This document shows positions 59,489-64,000 of a DNA stretch of 64,000 nt, piece by piece; the stretch's first letter is position 1; each line of letters opens with the position of its first letter. Source of the stretch: Alicyclobacillus sacchari (lineage in GTDB: Bacteria; Bacillota; Bacilli; Alicyclobacillales; Alicyclobacillaceae); NCBI RefSeq assembly GCF_004366795.1, contig NZ_SORF01000003.1:186001-250000 (forward strand), given 5' to 3'. Made by a program: the position numbers and the translations under genes. Below the pieces are notes generated by a model, which worked only from the letters and a program-made list of their open reading frames with translations, did no database searches and was not told where the DNA came from.

Positions 59489-61615
59489 TCAACGTCCATT
59501 TGCCGAGAGATACTGCATTTGATAAAAGTCGCCCCAAGACCACGGATTCGGCTGCGCACCCGTGACGCCAGAACGTTCAAGATAATAGGTCTCTCCGTAG
59601 AACAGCGGGATGGTATAGCCCTGTTGGATAAGTTGTGTCATCAACTTGGCCGCTGTAGAAGCCGAGGCAAACATGCTCGGACTGTTTTGATATTCAGCCT
59701 GCCACATGCGCCAATTCTTCACATCGGAAGACTCATTCTTGTCCCAGTATACCTGTACATCCAGGCTGCCTGTGTTGATGCCGCCCCCGCCCGAACCTTC
59801 CGAGTAAGGCGCAACGAATTTCCACGCCTGCACATAGGCTGCGTGTTTCGCACTCGCGGTCTTCGCTTGCTTCCACGTATCCACAATCTCATTCCACTGC
59901 TGTGTCAACGACAACGATCCTGGCGGATTCAGGATGGCGCGCCACTGTGCAGGCTGCTCGGACGTCCACTTATTGATATACGCAATGTCCGACTGCGCCG
60001 CAGTGACAAGCGCGGACCATTGACTCCACTGAACACCCTCATTTGGATTGTTCGGATCGCCATATTTCTTAATCGACGCTGGATCATACGGTGTGTTGTA
60101 CCAAGGTAAGACGTGCTGCACAAATTGCAGAGAGTATCCATAGGTTCCCGGCCAGTAGATGCCTTGATCGCCACCAAGGTTCAACGACGAAGGATCCAAG
60201 TTGTTCGTGCCGCCAACCGCGACATTGTATCCTGGTTGAATATTCTTCTGCGGGCCACCGTAAGTCATATTACCCCAATCCGTGGAGTTGAGCTGGACGA
60301 TCTTCGTCTGAATGCCGAGGTTCTGTTGTAACTCCTCTTGTACTGCTTCCGCCACCGGTACCGACTGGGGGTTGGAACTTGGCACTTCGGCATACAGGTA
60401 AATGGTTGGAAGGCCTTTTCCGTTCGGGTATCCTGCCTTTGCCAACAATTGCTTGGCCGCGGCGATGTTGGTGGATAACCCACTCTCGTACTTACCGGTC
60501 GGCCAGCCAGGTACCGAGAACGTATTCGTGATCCCGCCCATGCCACCTAGCACGTCATTGACAATAGGCTGCCGATCAATGGCCATCTCAATCGCTTGAC
60601 GAACTTCAGGTTTCTCCAGCGGGGAGGGCACGGCAGAGTTATCGTATTGCAAATACGTGATACCATAATCAGGTGCTTTGTGCATCTGCGATATGATTTG
60701 AGGATGCGTCTTGACATATTGCAAATCGGAGGTTGATCCAATGGTTGTCACATCAATCTTGTTGGCCATGAAGTCTTCAACCGGAACACTGGTGCCAGGA
60801 AGCACGTCGATCTCCTTCGCCGTTCCGTAGTTCACCTCTCCTGGGTGGCCCACATATTTCGGATTGCGCACCAGGATCAGCGGGCCGTTTACTTGGAATG
60901 ACTTCACCGTATACGGTGCATCACTGACAAAGTATGGCGGCAAAAACCAATTCGTCGGGTGCGCCTTAGCCACTTGCTCGTTGATGGGCATCGAGCCGGC
61001 TTCGGCAAGATCCCCCAAGATGTAGTGAGGCGACGACGTGGTGATTTGAAGTGTATAATTATTGATGACCTTCAATCCAACAGCACTCGCCGGAACGGTA
61101 CCTGCATGGTATGCGTACGAATTTTTTACGACGTTGAGTACGCTGAGCCACAACTGCCCATTCGGATTGGATGGAGTCATCTGGCGCATATAGGCATAAT
61201 AGAAGTCTTGTGCCGTCACTGGCTGTCCGTTCGACCAGCGGGCGTCTTTTCGCAATGTAAAGGTCCACGTCAGGCCATTATTCGATAGCTTGTAACCAAC
61301 AGCAATTTTGGGGACAATTTGGTTCTTCTGATTGTAACCATAGAGTCCTTCCATGATAGTGCCCTGATCGACGAGAATCTGTGCACCCCATTGAGACGGA
61401 TCCAACGATGTCAGCGAGGTTCCTGTGGGTGCTGAAATGCGGACGACACCATTGCTCACACTCGCGTCAGAAGATATGCTCGCAGCGGGCACTTGCTTGG
61501 ACGTCATCGGCACGCCGCCTTCTCCATCCCCGCGCGTGAACAAGACAACAACCCCTGTAGCCATCACGCCTACAGACAGTGCCAAACCCGCTGCTTTCTT
61601 GCGCGATATCGGCAC
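59489..61615 (-). CDS. Oligopeptide-type ABC transporter substrate-binding protein
   Basis: The 708-residue protein is a family 5 binding protein (DppA/OppA type): TWTFTLRKDARWSNGQPVTA, QLWLSVLNVV and a repeat of Asn/Gln/Tyr-rich loops typical of acid-stable exported proteins. The N-terminus has a basic start and one helix (GLALSVGVMATGVVVLF) but no lipobox Cys, so it is anchored by that helix or secreted rather than lipidated, unlike the other binding proteins here. It stands alone with no permease or ATPase. GTG 61615, eight bases after AAGGGG, is the preferred start. Confidence 0.87.
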   Translation of the reverse strand: MPISRKKAAGLALSVGVMATGVVVLFTRGDGEGGVPMTSKQVPAASISSDASVSNGVVRISAPTGTSLTSLDPSQWGAQILVDQGTIMEGLYGYNQKNQIVPKIAVGYKLSNNGLTWTFTLRKDARWSNGQPVTAQDFYYAYMRQMTPSNPNGQLWLSVLNVVKNSYAYHAGTVPASAVGLKVINNYTLQITTSSPHYILGDLAEAGSMPINEQVAKAHPTNWFLPPYFVSDAPYTVKSFQVNGPLILVRNPKYVGHPGEVNYGTAKEIDVLPGTSVPVEDFMANKIDVTTIGSTSDLQYVKTHPQIISQMHKAPDYGITYLQYDNSAVPSPLEKPEVRQAIEMAIDRQPIVNDVLGGMGGITNTFSVPGWPTGKYESGLSTNIAAAKQLLAKAGYPNGKGLPTIYLYAEVPSSNPQSVPVAEAVQEELQQNLGIQTKIVQLNSTDWGNMTYGGPQKNIQPGYNVAVGGTNNLDPSSLNLGGDQGIYWPGTYGYSLQFVQHVLPWYNTPYDPASIKKYGDPNNPNEGVQWSQWSALVTAAQSDIAYINKWTSEQPAQWRAILNPPGSLSLTQQWNEIVDTWKQAKTASAKHAAYVQAWKFVAPYSEGSGGGGINTGSLDVQVYWDKNESSDVKNWRMWQAEYQNSPSMFASASTAAKLMTQLIQQGYTIPLFYGETYYLERSGVTGAQPNPWSWGDFYQMQYLSANGR

Positions 61616-61965
61616 AACGACCACCCCTTCTTGTGTTCTTCGCTGAGAATTCAACACCGCCCATATTGACACCGCTTTCATGCCAGCGCCATTCTTTGCG
61701 CAATCAAATGCCAGCTGCCGCCGTCAAACTGTGTTGCCAGAGCGGGTTGCAGTTGTTAAATGGAATTATAATCACGCCATTCGCGTTTGAGCCTAATGAT
61801 TCTGACGCACGTCGGTATCATTTTGACATGTTTATATAATCTGCAAAGCCGTTTTCCGACTTGACAGACTAGATGGTGTCGACCATTCTGGTAATCAGTT
61901 GGGGTGCAACTTTCTGGCCACTTCTCCCCCAGAACGAAACCGCTTACGGACGGGGTGGTGCGATC
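61616..61965. other. Divergent intergenic region
   Basis: This 350-base stretch lies between the peptide-binding protein gene and the AraC-type gene and should hold both promoters. TATAAT occurs at 61768 and 61834, but neither has a well-spaced -35. The frame of the AraC gene extends back to 61873 without a ribosome site. Nothing else is recognised. Confidence 0.35.
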
Positions 61966-62889
61966 TTGGATGTAAGTGATTTGTTTGAAATGCGCACACA
62001 TGGAGATACGCTGTTTCACTTGCAGGTATACGATGTCGTCTTGACACGGGGACCCTACCAACAAACCGTGAATCTGCATTGGCATGCGGAAACCGAATTT
62101 GTACTGGTCACGGAAGGCACTGTGCGGTTCCGCGTAGGCCAACAGACATTTGACGCTGCCGCCGGCCAAGCCGTCCTTGTCAACGGTGAAGAACTACACA
62201 GCATGATCGCCCCGGACGGCGCCCCAAGCGTCTGCAAAGCAATCGTGTTCGATCTCGATTTCCTAAGCAGCTGTGGCTATGATCGCATACAGCACCAATT
62301 CATACAGCCGTTGATCGACAAGCAACAGCGCTTTCCTTCGCGAATCGAAGGGAAATCGCCATGGGAGCAGCAAATCATCAGTCATTTGCACGAGATCGTA
62401 CACCTGTGCATCGAAAGAAGGTCAGGTTATGAAGTGTTTATCAAGGCATGCCTATATCGCGTGATCGGCGAATTGATCACCCATGACATGCTTTTCGGGA
62501 ACGGTGGAACGCGATATCTGGATGATGAACGATCCACTCGCTTAAAGAAGGTTCTTACATATATCGATGACCACCTTGGTGAACGCCTGCGGCTCGAAGA
62601 TTTAGCCGCGCAAGCACATATGAGCGAGGGGCACTTCTGCCGCTTTTTCAAAGAGATGACGCAACAAAAGCCCATGCAATATATCAACGAGCGGCGAGTG
62701 AACACGGCGGCGCGGTTGCTGAAAGACCCACATCGCAGCATCACATCAATCGGTTTGGAACTCGGGTTTCACGACGTAAGTTACTTTATCAAGGTGTTTC
62801 GTGCATATAAACATTGTACACCACTCGCTTATCGCAGACGCTTGCTCCAGAATACGAGCGAACTGAAACGCATACGTAAAGAAATGTGA
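61966..62889 (+). CDS. AraC-family transcriptional regulator
   Basis: The 307-residue protein has an N-terminal cupin sensor (HWHAETEFVLVTEGTVRFRV) and a C-terminal AraC DNA-binding domain with two helix-turn-helix units: LEDLAAQAHMSEGHFCRFFK and SIGLELGFHDVSYFIKVFR. Such regulators activate sugar-use genes on binding a sugar. It immediately precedes the GH42 gene, a likely target. TTG 61966, seven bases after GGGGTGG, is my choice; ATG 61990 is an alternative. Confidence 0.85.
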   Translation: MDVSDLFEMRTHGDTLFHLQVYDVVLTRGPYQQTVNLHWHAETEFVLVTEGTVRFRVGQQTFDAAAGQAVLVNGEELHSMIAPDGAPSVCKAIVFDLDFLSSCGYDRIQHQFIQPLIDKQQRFPSRIEGKSPWEQQIISHLHEIVHLCIERRSGYEVFIKACLYRVIGELITHDMLFGNGGTRYLDDERSTRLKKVLTYIDDHLGERLRLEDLAAQAHMSEGHFCRFFKEMTQQKPMQYINERRVNTAARLLKDPHRSITSIGLELGFHDVSYFIKVFRAYKHCTPLAYRRRLLQNTSELKRIRKEM

Positions 62890-62936
62890 CATATCTGAAT
62901 CATAGTTTCCAATCCGTTGACGTAGGAGTGAAGACG

Positions 62937-64000
62937 ATGGCGCGTTATCCCTTGATCAATCGCAACATTCGCGGTTTCTTACACGGCGGTGACTACAATC
63001 CAGAACAATGGCTGGATAGCCCTGACATCCTCGAGCAAGACATTCAGCTGATGCAACAAGCGGGTTGTAACGTGGTCTCCATCGGGATTTTTGCATGGGC
63101 TGCCCTGGAACCTGAAGAAGGCATGTTTCAGTTCGAGTGGCTGGACGGAATTCTTGACCGCTTGGCTGCAAACGGCATCTTTGCCCTCCTCGCCACACCC
63201 AGTGGCGCAAGGCCAGCCTGGATGTCTGCAAAATACCCCGAGGTATTGCGCGTCCAGGCAAACCGGCAACGCAATCTGCATGGCCAACGGCACAACCACT
63301 GCCCGACCTCCCCGGTCTACCGACAGAAAGTTCGCGAGATGAACCATCGTTTAGCGGAACGCTATTCGTTTCATCCGGCCATCATTGGCTGGCATGTGTC
63401 GAACGAGTACGGAGGCGAATGTCATTGTCCACTTTGCCAAGATGCATTTCGGGCGTGGCTAAAACAGCGCTACGGATCGCTTGAACGACTGAATCGAGCT
63501 TGGTGGACGACGTTTTGGAGCCACACGTACTCCGATTGGTCGCAAATCGAATCGCCTGCGCCCCATGGCGAAAACCAGATTCACGGATTGAATTTGGATT
63601 GGAAGCGCTTTGTCACAGCGCAAACGGTGGATTTCTGTCGGCATGAAATCGCACCCTTGAAACAGGTGAACCCTCAGCTCCCAGTGACGACCAACTTTAT
63701 GGGCACCTATCCTGGCCTCGATTACTGGCAATTCCGTGACGTCCTCGACATCATTTCGTGGGATAGCTATCCGCTTTGGCATCGCGATCGAACGCTGGTC
63801 GATGAAGCCATGCGCACTGCGATGATCCACGATTTGAATCGCTCACTCGGCGGCGGCAAGCCCTTTCTGCTCATGGAGAGCACGCCGAGCGTGACCAACT
63901 GGCAACCGGTAAGCAAATTGAAGCGCCCCGGCGTACACGTGCTCACATCTCTGCAAGCAGTGGCTCATGGCGCCGATTCTGTACAGTACTTCCAGTGGCG
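62937..64000 (+). CDS. Beta-galactosidase, glycoside hydrolase family 42 (partial)
   Basis: The frame is open to the window edge, giving 354 residues of a family whose members usually have about 650-700. It shows GGDYNPEQWLDSPDIL, the IGIFAWAALEPEEG segment, the acid/base Glu in HVSNEYGG and the zinc-binding cluster CHCPLC just after it. SD TAGGAGTG precedes ATG 62937. It would hydrolyse beta-galactosides, perhaps from plant arabinogalactan or xyloglucan side chains. It follows an AraC regulator by 47 bases. Confidence 0.93.
   Translation, partial: MARYPLINRNIRGFLHGGDYNPEQWLDSPDILEQDIQLMQQAGCNVVSIGIFAWAALEPEEGMFQFEWLDGILDRLAANGIFALLATPSGARPAWMSAKYPEVLRVQANRQRNLHGQRHNHCPTSPVYRQKVREMNHRLAERYSFHPAIIGWHVSNEYGGECHCPLCQDAFRAWLKQRYGSLERLNRAWWTTFWSHTYSDWSQIESPAPHGENQIHGLNLDWKRFVTAQTVDFCRHEIAPLKQVNPQLPVTTNFMGTYPGLDYWQFRDVLDIISWDSYPLWHRDRTLVDEAMRTAMIHDLNRSLGGGKPFLLMESTPSVTNWQPVSKLKRPGVHVLTSLQAVAHGADSVQYFQW

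Noticed and set aside
1-64000. tRNA, rRNA, CRISPR, transposon or phage genes
   Set aside because: No rRNA-like blocks, no regularly spaced direct repeats, no transposase or integrase motifs and no tRNA were noticed on reading both strands; a tRNA or covariance search would be needed to exclude small RNAs fully.

Overview
The window is chromosomal DNA from a spore-forming member of the Bacillota, most likely Alicyclobacillus or a close relative. Four things point there. The maltose gene order (amyA, then glcA-cdaA-malR-malG-malF-malE on the other strand) is the one known from Alicyclobacillus acidocaldarius. The esterase at 40563 closely resembles Est2 of that species. There are spore coat genes of the CotX and CotW type and a YjcZ-like protein. 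Shine-Dalgarno sites are strong, with frequent GTG and TTG starts. I found no rRNA, tRNA, CRISPR array, insertion sequence, phage gene or origin.

Layout. 1-4950: gluconate (hexonate) use, with an MFS importer, gluconokinase, a LacI-type regulator and 6-phosphogluconate dehydrogenase. 5281-8511: the acetylase branch of diaminopimelate/lysine synthesis (DapH, N-acetyl-DAP deacetylase, a PatA-type aminotransferase). 8570-9652: folD behind a ZTP riboswitch and terminator. 9672-12287: a FetAB-like ABC exporter operon with an FAD monooxygenase. 12382-18527: an oxidoreductase, an L,D-transpeptidase, a GT-C glycosyltransferase and a PolX-like PHP protein whose polymerase site looks dead. 18581-22500: a spore coat cluster (two CotX-like, one CotW-like, two small unknown proteins), a sporulation-type histidine kinase split by an in-frame TGA, and panE. 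22691-25271: a polar amino acid ABC importer and a 45-residue protein. 25358-27759: asparaginase, a diguanylate cyclase and a 56-residue protein.

27995-40210 is the maltodextrin locus. A large secreted amylase makes oligosaccharides outside, MalEFG imports them, and the cytoplasmic cyclomaltodextrinase and alpha-glucosidase finish the job. Matching LacI-type operators precede both amyA and malE, so MalR probably controls both. 40563-45743 holds est2, a pirin, a Nudix hydrolase and two transporters. 45926-49512 holds a YjcZ-like gene, proBA and an FAH-family gene. 49696-56373 is a second sugar locus (LacI regulator, binding protein, two permeases, YicI-type alpha-xylosidase) that looks poorer in G+C; a pair of near-identical palindromes flanks its promoter. 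56473-59312 is copZ-copA-csoR for copper export, with a CsoR-like operator. The end carries an oligopeptide-type binding protein, an AraC regulator and a GH42 beta-galactosidase cut by the window edge.

Neither sugar ABC system has its own ATPase here, so a shared MsmK/MalK-type ATPase elsewhere is likely. Many starts below were placed at a Shine-Dalgarno site rather than at the longest reading frame.
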